From an uncultured Clostridia bacterium (GTDB taxonomy: Bacteria > Bacillota > Clostridia > UBA1381), in the NCBI GenBank assembly GCA_944391265.1, contig CALXSX010000080.1, positions 1 through 14,502 of the forward strand: a stretch of DNA of 14,502 bases, read 5' to 3'. Positions 1-6,135 of this stretch are shown piece after piece (positions within the stretch are counted from its first letter, which is position 1; the number at the start of each line of letters is the position of its first letter). Below the pieces are notes generated by a model that was not told where the DNA came from, did not search any database, and saw only the letters and a list, made by a program, of their open reading frames with translations. The position numbers and the translations under genes were made by a program.

Positions 1-257
1 GTTCCTCTTATCACGGTAAGATATATTTTGCAAAGCTGGTTGACGCACATAAAGAGAATGTTGCCCGGCGTTAAAGCTTTCCTGTCCTCAATCGTCCTGT
101 CGTATGCCGAGCGTATAATCGCAATCACAAAGCCGAGAACTATACCGATAAGCAGTGCAAAAAATGTCACCTCAAGAGTCGTACCGATTCCGCGTACGAG
201 TAGCATCCACCTGTCCTCATCGATAAAATTCTGTATAAATTTTTCTTTAAAAGTCAT
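1..257 (-). CDS. Amino-acid ABC transporter permease, partial (N-terminal 85 residues)
   Basis: This is the 5' part of a HisM/GlnP-type polar amino-acid permease; the rest lies beyond the left edge of the window. The translation starts MTFKEKFIQNF and continues through RWMLLVRGIGTTLEVT into a hydrophobic membrane segment at about residues 28-50, followed by the cytoplasmic stretch IIRSAYDR. The last visible residues, KIYLTVIRGT, match the family's Y(I/V)..IRGTP motif. In this family two permease subunits form the membrane channel for polar amino acids, powered by an ATPase that should lie further left. The start is the ATG at 257-255; its Shine-Dalgarno is weak (AGGTTG about 10 nt upstream). 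The binding-protein gene at 362-1183 lies upstream on the same strand, 104 bp away, so the two are probably one operon. The family is secure; the exact substrate cannot be told. Confidence 0.9.
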   Translation of the reverse strand, partial: MTFKEKFIQNFIDEDRWMLLVRGIGTTLEVTFFALLIGIVLGFVIAIIRSAYDRTIEDRKALTPGNILFMCVNQLCKIYLTVIRG

Positions 258-313
258 TATAAACACAACCTAATCATAAAATTTAGACACAAATTTTGTC
301 AGACTCCTTAAAA

Positions 314-347
314 GGGCTGCTTAAAAACCGACGTTTTTAAACAGCCC
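314..347 (-). terminator. Leaky hairpin between binding protein and permease
   Basis: GGGCTG-TTAAAAAC (314-319, 321-328) pairs with GTTTTTAA-CAGCCC (333-340, 342-347) around a 4-nt loop, with one mismatch at 320/341. Read on the minus strand it is followed by only TTTT and then AAGGAG. The stem is strong but the U-tract is short. It probably terminates partially, or protects the 3' end of the upstream message, so that more binding protein than permease is made. This arrangement is common in binding-protein-dependent importers; the function here is inferred. Confidence 0.6.
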
Positions 348-361
348 CGGAAAGGAAAGCT

Positions 362-1183
362 TTATTTCTTTACAATAATAACCTGTGTCGCTGTCGTGTA
401 CGGGTCGGTGAAATCAATATTTTTCAGCCTGTCCTCCGTAACTGTCATGCCTGCAACACCGATGTCGGCTTTTCCTGTCTGAACTTCTGTAATTATTGAA
501 TCAAATTCTATGTCGTGTATTTCAAGATCCATTCCCAGTATGTCGCATACAGCCTGCGCCATATCAACGTCAATACCGACTATCTCGTTATCCTGTATAA
601 ACTCGTACGGCTCAAATGCGGCGTTTGTTGACATTACAAGCGTGCCGTTTGAACGGTCAACATCCTCGGGAGATACGTACGGATTCTTGCCTTTGGTGTC
701 GTCGCCTATGTAGTTTGAAATTATCTTGTCGAGCGTTCCGTTTTCCTTGAGTGTGTTTAGAGCATCGTTTATTTTTTCTTTCAGTTCAGTATTTTCCTTG
801 GCAATCGCTATCGCATATTTTTCTTCAACGAAAGGAACGTCAAGGATTTTCAGATCAGGATTCTTTTCAACGAATGCCTTTGCAGGCTCCGAATCGATTA
901 CGACGCAGTCGATTTTGCCGCTGTTGAGAGCGACGATAGCGTCAGCGCCCTTTGAGTAACGCTCAATCGTTGAGCCCTGAGATTCGTACTCATCTGTAAC
1001 ATATATGTCACCAGTCGTTCCGAGCTGAACTCCGATCTTCTTTCCGGCAAGATCGTCCTTCGAGGTTATAGCAGATGCTGTGCTTTCTGTGTTTTGTTCG
1101 GCCTCCTGCTGTCCGCAGCCGGCAAAGGCTGTGAGCGAAAGTGCCATAACTGCTGCAAGAGCAATGCTTTTAATGTTTTTCAT
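362..1183 (-). CDS. Amino-acid ABC transporter solute-binding lipoprotein with permuted domain order
   Basis: This is a family-3 solute-binding protein (SBP_bac_3) of 273 residues. It captures a polar amino acid outside the membrane and delivers it to the permease at 1-257. A lipoprotein signal peptide is clear: positive MKNIK, a hydrophobic core, and the lipobox FAGC with lipid-anchored Cys23, followed by a Q/E/T/S-rich linker to about residue 43. The domain order is unusual. Residues 44-160 (DLAGKKIGVQLGTTGD through LDKIISNYIG) correspond to the C-terminal half of an ordinary family member. Residues 179-273 (GTLVMSTNAAFEPYEF, GIDVDMAQ, GMTVTEDR, FTDPY, ending VIIVKK) correspond to the N-terminal half. 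A short linker (about 161-178) joins them. Both halves keep their family motifs, so the gene looks functional. AGGAGG lies 8 nt before the ATG, and a sigma-A promoter lies just upstream. Its Ile codons are more mixed (ATT/ATC/ATA) than those of era, which would suit high expression. Confidence 0.93.
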   Translation of the reverse strand: MKNIKSIALAAVMALSLTAFAGCGQQEAEQNTESTASAITSKDDLAGKKIGVQLGTTGDIYVTDEYESQGSTIERYSKGADAIVALNSGKIDCVVIDSEPAKAFVEKNPDLKILDVPFVEEKYAIAIAKENTELKEKINDALNTLKENGTLDKIISNYIGDDTKGKNPYVSPEDVDRSNGTLVMSTNAAFEPYEFIQDNEIVGIDVDMAQAVCDILGMDLEIHDIEFDSIITEVQTGKADIGVAGMTVTEDRLKNIDFTDPYTTATQVIIVKK

Positions 1184-1212
1184 TCAATTTCCCTCCTATG
1201 AATAATAAACTT

Positions 1213-1241
1213 ATAATAGCATAAAACAGATAAAAATGCAA
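1213..1241 (-). promoter_or_regulatory. Sigma-A promoter of the amino-acid importer
   Basis: On the minus strand there is a -35 TTGCAT (1241-1236), a 17-bp spacer, and a -10 TATTAT (1218-1213) with an extended TG one base before it. Transcription should start near 1206, giving a leader of about 23 nt with an AGGAGG ribosome binding site. There is no room for a riboswitch or T-box, so any control would be by a repressor or activator. Confidence 0.7.
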
Positions 1242-1309
1242 TAGTTTATTGAAAAAATTTTGGCGTGCACATATTTACGGCTCTGCTGCCGGTTAAAATA
1301 GAGGGTTTA

Positions 1310-1828
1310 TTAAAAGCTGTCGTAGAAAACCACATCGCCCGGAGACCTGAATTTTGAATGAAGCTCAAGCGGCGCTGCGTCTTTGTGCGGATAGCCCATT
1401 ACGAGAAGCAGTGAAGGCTCGATATTTTCGGGTATGCGGAAGGTTTCGCGCATCTTGTAAGGGTCGAAATGCATTACTATGCATGAGCCGACGCCGATGT
1501 TCTGCGCTTCAAGAACCATATGCGTCGCCACTATTACAGCGTCAACCGGCGCTGACATGGCACCGTCGTGCGGCCGCCTCCATGTCTCGTCCCTGTTATA
1601 GCATACAAGGAAAGCGCACGGCGCGCCGAAGTGGCATTTTGTGCACCCGCGCAGTTTTTCTATTGATTCATCGGTGTTAAGTACCAAAATACGCTGCGGC
1701 TGATAGTTGCAGCCGGTCGGAGCCAGGTGCCCGGCATTAAGTATTTTGTCAACTGCCTCCTGCTCCAGATGAGCGCTTTCAAATTTTCTGACTGAATATC
1801 TGCTCCTTATCACTTGCTCAAAGTCCAT
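1310..1828 (-). CDS. Nitroreductase family protein (FMN oxidoreductase)
   Basis: This is a 172-residue NAD(P)H-dependent FMN oxidoreductase of the nitroreductase fold. Visible motifs are the N-terminal FMN-binding RSRYSVRKF (residues 8-16), the APTGCNYQPQ loop (about 36-45), and the helix VIVATHMVLEAQNIGVGSC with its conserved Ala-Gly region. The reading frame can be extended 29 codons upstream, into the preceding gene. MDFEQVIRSR is preferred as the start because it is where family members begin and a GGAG lies 11 nt upstream. It begins 5 bp after the stop of the glycoside hydrolase gene, so the two are almost certainly cotranscribed and perhaps translationally coupled. Members act on quinones, nitro compounds, enoates and other acceptors, and the sequence does not say which. 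Cysteines near residues 62-65 (GCTKC) are extra and of unknown role. I see no convincing terminator in 1242-1309. Confidence 0.88.
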   Translation of the reverse strand: MDFEQVIRSRYSVRKFESAHLEQEAVDKILNAGHLAPTGCNYQPQRILVLNTDESIEKLRGCTKCHFGAPCAFLVCYNRDETWRRPHDGAMSAPVDAVIVATHMVLEAQNIGVGSCIVMHFDPYKMRETFRIPENIEPSLLLVMGYPHKDAAPLELHSKFRSPGDVVFYDSF

Positions 1829-1833
1829 GTTGA

Positions 1834-4800
1834 TTATTTCTCCTTTTCCGATATAATCTCTATCACCGGCGATGACAGTATTCCCGTCTGCCTGAGCACG
1901 TATTCCGGACTCCACGACTCGCTGTACATTCCGTCATCTTGTATTTTATGCGTATACCATTTTGACGGCCCGTACCATGTGCTGTAATCACAGCTGTGGA
2001 CAGCTCCGAACGTGTTTACCCTTGAACCGAGAAGCTTGAACTCAACGGTGTGCTCACCTGCTTTTACGCCGTTTGCAGTTACGGTGTACGGCTCAAACGC
2101 CGACATTCCGGCAAACTTCCCGTCAATGTACACCTTTACGGCGGCGCCTCTGTAACGGCTTGTGCGTATTTTAAGCGAGCAGTCGGGAACTTTTATTTTT
2201 GCACTGTAAACGACGTTCCCCCCGTAAAACGGAAGCCCCTGCACCGAGAGGTCTCCGAATCCAATCCTGCGCGACGGCGCTGTTATCTCTTTTTTGCAGC
2301 CTCTTACATAAACGTCAAAATCGCCGAGCAGATAATAGCTTTCAAGGCTCAGCCGCTCAGTTATGGGCGCTGATATTTCTATCACGTTTTCACCCTGCCT
2401 GATTTTCGGGCACTTGTACTTTTTAATGCTTTCATCAACGTAATATCCGCATGGCGTAAGGTCTGCGCTCTCGCCGTTTACTGTGATTGAAACGGCTTCC
2501 TCGCCGGCTATAAACGCGTTGTTTATCTCCGCTTTGGAATTTATTTTAAACCTCAGCGTCACAAAATGCTCCGGCTCCTTTTTCTCTATTGCCCACGGCT
2601 GTGTGTCCTCGCCGTCTGCCATCGGGAAGCCGAGCTTTCTTCTGCACAAAACGTCAGCTGTCAGAATCTCCGTCAGCGTCTCATAATCTCCGCCGTCAAG
2701 GCTGTACTCCGCCATGTCAAGAAGGTACACATTATCCTCCTCGCGCCTGTATGAAACGCCGTCCCTGAAATCGATAACGCCTGTCCGTTTTGCGCCGCTT
2801 TCAGACTCAAGGTGGCTGCCGGCACCTTTGGCAAGCCTTAAAAGCACGGAGTCGTGCGTGTATACGTTAGTTTTTATAACGGTTTTTCCGCCGCCTGAAA
2901 CAAAGTCCACCCTTTTCACTTCGCCTGTGAGCGTGTCGTAAAGCTCAGGTACGTACTCTCCGTTCATCGTTATTGTGAGCTCCGTTTTCGCTATTGCGTC
3001 AGGCTCGTTTTTAAAAACGTACCGTGCCAGGAAAAACCACAGCACATCGCCGTCGCGCCGCAGCGTGTGCACAAACTGCGTTTGGGTTATCCCCCGCTCA
3101 TTTACTATTTTTGCAGTCTGCTCAGACTTTAACAGGGAGGTAATCTCCGTTTTCGAAAATTCGGCATGAAGTGATTTTTCGTAAAGATTCATAACATCAC
3201 CGGACGGCAGTGCATCGACAAATTCGGGGCAATTTCCCACAAATATCAGTTTGCCGGTGAATTTTTTCAGAATATCAAGAGTTGTTTTCCTCAGCGTTAT
3301 GCAGCCCGGAACGATAACAGCCGAGTATTTCATCTCGCCGACCGTGAGAGTGTCCGAAACATCGCCTGCAAGACGCGGGAGAAGTGATTCGCTTATGAAG
3401 TCAAAATCTATCATATCCGACAGCAGCCACGTTGTCAGGTTAGCAAAGTTTTCGTCAAGCTGCGTTCGTATGTCACTGCCGCTGTCGGCAGGACCGTAAT
3501 TTATCCAGTAGCTTTCTATCGGGTGTATCACGGCAACATTCACGACGGGCTTTCCGCGCGTGAGCACCGTGTTAAGGCGTGCAAAGTGGTTTTCTATGTA
3601 CGAGTAATCTTCAAACCACGGCGATTGGTAGTTGATTGACGCCGGGTAGTCCCTTTTTGCCGAGCCCTTCATGGACACCCACGAAAGATGCGGAACCCTT
3701 ACCGTAACACCGAGCGCCGCCTGCCAGTCGCCCTGGAATTTGTGACCTCTGAAATCAAAATCCCAGTTTGTTACGCCGTACAGCTCGGAGAGCATCGCCT
3801 CTCTTCCCATCTGGTGAACAACGGACTGCGCCTGCTTTGCAGTATTCAGCTCTACATTGTTTGTAAGAATGTCAATGCCCGGTATTCCAAAAGACCGGTA
3901 CGCGCGCATTGCCTCCCCGACCGCTCTGTTTTGGCTTGAAAGAGTTTCCTCCAACAGCACGTGGCCTGTGAGGTAAATGTTGTTTTCATTGCACCAGCTT
4001 CCGCATCTGTCGCAGAAGCTTGAGCAGAAGCGCTCGCATATGTGGTCGTGGTAAAAGTAGCGCGCCTGTGAGTATCCGCCCCCTGCAAGATCCCACACTA
4101 TCTCCGGTATCCGTGGCACGATATCAAAGCCGTACGTTTTTTCAAATGTTTCAGCAAAATCATACGTCCACGGCAGCGTTACATCATCGCTGCTCAGCCC
4201 GAACGGCAGGCATCCCAAACCGCCGTAGTTCGGCTCGTCCGTAAAGATGGCCGGAACGCTCCCGCCAAAGCTCTCACCGACACTTTTTTTGTACGATTCG
4301 TATGTAATTTTTATGAACTCGTCCACAGCCTCCTCGGAGAGCGTGTCGGAATATGTCTGGTTGTTGTACCAGCCCGACTCCGGGTTGGTAGCCACATATG
4401 CGTACCGCTTTACGCCGTCCGCTTTGTCGTTTTCGCCTATCATGCGGCTGCTCACAAGCCTCCCGTCGCCGTCTAAGATTATGTCATACACTCCGACAAG
4501 GTACGGAAGAGCGTTTTCGTGGCCTGTTTCTCTGTCAGCGAAAGCGACCGGCGTCTCGGATATAACGAGCTTTTTCTGCCGGTGCTTTTTCGTTTTTGTA
4601 ACATACCCGCCGGCGGAGCCTGACGACCATCTGTCCTCATCGTAAAGCCACGCGAGCATATGCTCACGCTCCGCCTTGTCGCGGCACGCTTTTACAAGCT
4701 TCATGAAATCCTCGCTCAGGTACTTTGTCGCCATGCCGGACCTTGAATGCATGTGGAACCCGCCGAACCCCATTTTTTTAAGGTATTCTATCTGACGCAT

Positions 4801-4920
4801 CAGCATATCCTGGTCAAGCTCGCAGTTCCATGCCCAAAACGGCGTACCCCTGTACTCGCTTGCAGGATTTTTGAAAAGTCCTTCATCAAGCTTCTCAGTG
4901 CTGTTTTTTTTGTAAAGCAT
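1834..4920 (-). CDS. Large cytoplasmic glycoside hydrolase, GH106-like
   Basis: This 1028-residue protein resembles the alpha-L-rhamnosidase-related GH106-like family common in gut and plant-polysaccharide bacteria. Hallmarks are RGTPFWAWNCELD (about 24-36), MGFGGFHMHSRSG (50-62), AWLYDEDRW (90-98) and FTDEPNYGG (226-234). They continue with GHVLLEE (319-325), ELYGVTNWDF (379-388), GDWQAALGV (397-405), PHLSWVSMKG (410-419), KRDYPASI (422-429) and a GKPV-x-VIHPIESYW stretch (456-472). Residues 1-470 look like the catalytic barrel. Residues 530-570 resemble a glutamine-amidotransferase-like middle domain, and the C-terminal third looks like beta-sandwich carbohydrate-binding domains. E229 and E379 are candidate acidic catalytic residues by conservation only. 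There is no signal peptide, so it should act in the cytoplasm on imported oligosaccharides. The family is fairly secure, the rhamnoside substrate is a guess. The Shine-Dalgarno is weak. The gene is divergent from an AraC regulator. Confidence 0.8.
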   Translation of the reverse strand: MLYKKNSTEKLDEGLFKNPASEYRGTPFWAWNCELDQDMLMRQIEYLKKMGFGGFHMHSRSGMATKYLSEDFMKLVKACRDKAEREHMLAWLYDEDRWSSGSAGGYVTKTKKHRQKKLVISETPVAFADRETGHENALPYLVGVYDIILDGDGRLVSSRMIGENDKADGVKRYAYVATNPESGWYNNQTYSDTLSEEAVDEFIKITYESYKKSVGESFGGSVPAIFTDEPNYGGLGCLPFGLSSDDVTLPWTYDFAETFEKTYGFDIVPRIPEIVWDLAGGGYSQARYFYHDHICERFCSSFCDRCGSWCNENNIYLTGHVLLEETLSSQNRAVGEAMRAYRSFGIPGIDILTNNVELNTAKQAQSVVHQMGREAMLSELYGVTNWDFDFRGHKFQGDWQAALGVTVRVPHLSWVSMKGSAKRDYPASINYQSPWFEDYSYIENHFARLNTVLTRGKPVVNVAVIHPIESYWINYGPADSGSDIRTQLDENFANLTTWLLSDMIDFDFISESLLPRLAGDVSDTLTVGEMKYSAVIVPGCITLRKTTLDILKKFTGKLIFVGNCPEFVDALPSGDVMNLYEKSLHAEFSKTEITSLLKSEQTAKIVNERGITQTQFVHTLRRDGDVLWFFLARYVFKNEPDAIAKTELTITMNGEYVPELYDTLTGEVKRVDFVSGGGKTVIKTNVYTHDSVLLRLAKGAGSHLESESGAKRTGVIDFRDGVSYRREEDNVYLLDMAEYSLDGGDYETLTEILTADVLCRRKLGFPMADGEDTQPWAIEKKEPEHFVTLRFKINSKAEINNAFIAGEEAVSITVNGESADLTPCGYYVDESIKKYKCPKIRQGENVIEISAPITERLSLESYYLLGDFDVYVRGCKKEITAPSRRIGFGDLSVQGLPFYGGNVVYSAKIKVPDCSLKIRTSRYRGAAVKVYIDGKFAGMSAFEPYTVTANGVKAGEHTVEFKLLGSRVNTFGAVHSCDYSTWYGPSKWYTHKIQDDGMYSESWSPEYVLRQTGILSSPVIEIISEKEK

Positions 4921-4951
4921 AAATTTTTCACTGCCTTTCCCAACATATTTG

Positions 4952-4980
4952 TTGACTTAATTATAAAACGGCTGTATAAT
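4952..4980 (+). promoter_or_regulatory. Sigma-A promoter of the AraC-type regulator
   Basis: There is a -35 TTGACT (4952-4957), a 17-bp spacer and a -10 TATAAT (4975-4980). The start is expected near 4987, giving a leader of about 39 nt before the ATG at 5026. It faces the hydrolase promoter on the same DNA. Confidence 0.78.
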
Positions 4981-4988
4981 AAAATCAA
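4960..4988 (-). promoter_or_regulatory. Sigma-A promoter of the glycoside hydrolase operon
   Basis: On the minus strand there is a -35 TTGATT (4988-4983), a 17-bp spacer, and a perfect -10 TATAAT (4965-4960). The start should be near 4953, leaving a leader of about 33 nt. It overlaps the opposite promoter at 4952-4980, so the two promoters cannot be occupied at the same time. Confidence 0.75.
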
Positions 4989-5025
4989 CCGATTTTTTTT
5001 ATAAAACAGGGGGTTATTTTTCCAA

Positions 5026-5862
5026 ATGAAGAAAAACGGCAGGTATTTTGATGACATAGATATTCACTTATGCGCCACGCGCGAAACCGATGCTCATTCA
5101 CATACGTATTTTGAGCTTGCGTACGTGGTCAGCGGCGCTGCGGAGCACGTTCTGAACGGCTGCGCAAGCGTAATAGAAAAGGGCAGCTATTTCATACTCG
5201 ATTACAACGCCGTACATTCGTACAAAGCGCGCGGCGATGATTTTTTGCTGATAAATTTTTTGTTTACGGCGGAGTTTATCGACAAAGCGCTTAAATGCTG
5301 CACTAACTTCGGCGAGATTGTGAACAACTACATGATAAAGTACAGCTGCACCACGGTTAATATCAGTCCGGCAAATTACATATTTACCGACGCAGACGGG
5401 GAAATAGGCGCCCTCATCACCGATATGCTGTCTGAATACAAGGAGAAAAAGGCGGGCAGCTATGAAATAATACGCTGCAAGCTCATTGAAATAATCATTC
5501 TTACCATGCGCAAAAGCGCTCCGCCGTCAAACCGCTCCGGCGACGGTATATGTTCGCTGATGATTTCATTTGCTGAGGACAATCTTTCAGAAAAGAAAAT
5601 ACTGAGCATGGCTGCCGAAAAGCTTAATTTCAGCAAGTCGTATCTCAGCAAGCGGTTTAAAATGCAGATGGGTACCGAGTTTTCAAGCTACCTTCAGAGA
5701 ATGCGCATTGAGCAGAGCTGCCGGCTTATTGCGAACACTGACAAGAAGATAACAGAGATTGCACAGCTGGTCGGGTACGGGGATATGAAGTATTTCAACA
5801 GCGTGTTCAAAAAGTTTCTCGGGGTTACGCCGGGGCGGTTTCGGTCACAGCTCGGGAAATGA
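5026..5862 (+). CDS. AraC-family transcriptional regulator
   Basis: This is a 278-residue regulator. The N-terminal part has an AraC-type cupin: the HSH..FELAYVVSG pattern around residues 24-38 and GSYFILDYNAVHSYKA around 53-68, as in sugar-sensing family members. The C-terminal part, from about residue 178, is the double helix-turn-helix: ILSMAAEKLNFSKSYLSKRF, then ITEIAQLVGYGDMKYFNSVF, ending with the family signature FKKFLGVTPGRFR. The first helix-turn-helix fits DNA entry by AxxLNFSKSYLSRxFK, and the second carries the usual GY.D.KYF. The gene is transcribed away from the GH106-like hydrolase and nitroreductase genes and most likely controls them from the shared 105-bp intergenic region in response to a saccharide. 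The Shine-Dalgarno AGGGGG lies 12 nt before the ATG. No terminator lies directly behind it, and the thiC promoter starts 9 bp after its stop codon. Confidence 0.92.
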   Translation: MKKNGRYFDDIDIHLCATRETDAHSHTYFELAYVVSGAAEHVLNGCASVIEKGSYFILDYNAVHSYKARGDDFLLINFLFTAEFIDKALKCCTNFGEIVNNYMIKYSCTTVNISPANYIFTDADGEIGALITDMLSEYKEKKAGSYEIIRCKLIEIIILTMRKSAPPSNRSGDGICSLMISFAEDNLSEKKILSMAAEKLNFSKSYLSKRFKMQMGTEFSSYLQRMRIEQSCRLIANTDKKITEIAQLVGYGDMKYFNSVFKKFLGVTPGRFRSQLGK

Positions 5863-5871
5863 AAAAACAGA

Positions 5872-5900
5872 TTGACAAAGTATGGAATTTGGTGTATAAT
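5872..5900 (+). promoter_or_regulatory. Perfect-consensus sigma-A promoter of thiC
   Basis: There is TTGACA (5872-5877), a 17-bp spacer and TATAAT (5895-5900): a full match to consensus at optimal spacing. The start should be near 5907, immediately before the TPP aptamer. A promoter this strong fits control exerted afterwards by the riboswitch. Confidence 0.9.
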
Positions 5901-5908
5901 AAGTCCAT

Positions 5909-6006
5909 GTTTAAGGGGAGCTGTTTTTGGCTGAGAGGGAGCTTTCGCTTCGACCCGTTGGCTTAGCTGCCAAGCACCTGATTCGGATAATGCCGGCATG
6001 GGAAAC
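5909..6006 (+). promoter_or_regulatory. TPP riboswitch aptamer (THI element)
   Basis: The hallmark segments are in order: GGGGAGC (5915-5921), GGCTGAGAGGGAG (5929-5941), ACCC (5953-5956), and ACCTGATTCGGATAATGCC through GGCATGGGA (from about 5977 to 6003). These are the THI-box core that binds thiamine pyrophosphate. P1 appears short, GTTT at 5909-5912 with AAAC at 6003-6006. A terminator follows at 6019-6044. A possible antiterminator pairs GCCGGCAT (5992-5999) with ATG-T-CCGGC (6016-6024, one bulged T), which would disrupt both the aptamer and the terminator. High TPP should therefore stop transcription before thiC. Confidence 0.96.
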
Positions 6007-6018
6007 GCTTTTTTAATG

Positions 6019-6044
6019 TCCGGCTGTATCTGCCGGATTTTTTT
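6019..6044 (+). terminator. Intrinsic terminator of the TPP riboswitch
   Basis: The stem TCCGGC (6019-6024) / GCCGGA (6032-6037) has a 7-nt loop and is followed by seven T (6038-6044). It sits 13 nt after the aptamer and is the OFF state of the switch. It would also end any transcript reading through from the AraC-type gene when TPP is high. Confidence 0.92.
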
Positions 6045-6135
6045 GTTATATCCGGGAAGCTTCAGGGAATGCCGTGTATGCCTGCCGCACGGTGCACGTT
6101 GTAAATTTTTGCAGGCGGAAAGGCTGTAATTGATT

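Larger units (their letters stand above)
4951..4989. repeat. Imperfect inverted repeat spanning the divergent promoters
   Basis: The left arm GTTGACTTAATTATA (4951-4965) matches the reverse complement of the right arm TATAATAAAATCAAC (4975-4989) at 13 of 15 positions, with 9 bp between. The arms contain the -35 and -10 elements of both promoters. It may simply be the consequence of two facing promoters, or it may also be a dyad operator. Confidence 0.6.

Noticed and set aside
28..273. 81-codon open frame on the plus strand
   Set aside because: It is antisense to the permease gene, which has clear family motifs and an adjacent binding-protein gene; no Shine-Dalgarno or recognisable product.
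257..275. Tiny frame ATG-ATT-AGG-TTG-TGT-TTA-TAA whose stop overlaps the permease ATG (minus strand)
   Set aside because: No ribosome binding site and only six codons with no regulatory amino-acid run; likely chance.
1242..1309. Short GC hairpin (GGC..GCC) after the nitroreductase as a terminator
   Set aside because: Only about 4 bp of stem with no T run directly behind it.
1829..1915. 29-codon upstream extension of the nitroreductase
   Set aside because: It overlaps the hydrolase C-terminus, lacks a ribosome binding site, and family members start at the MDFEQVIRSRYS equivalent.
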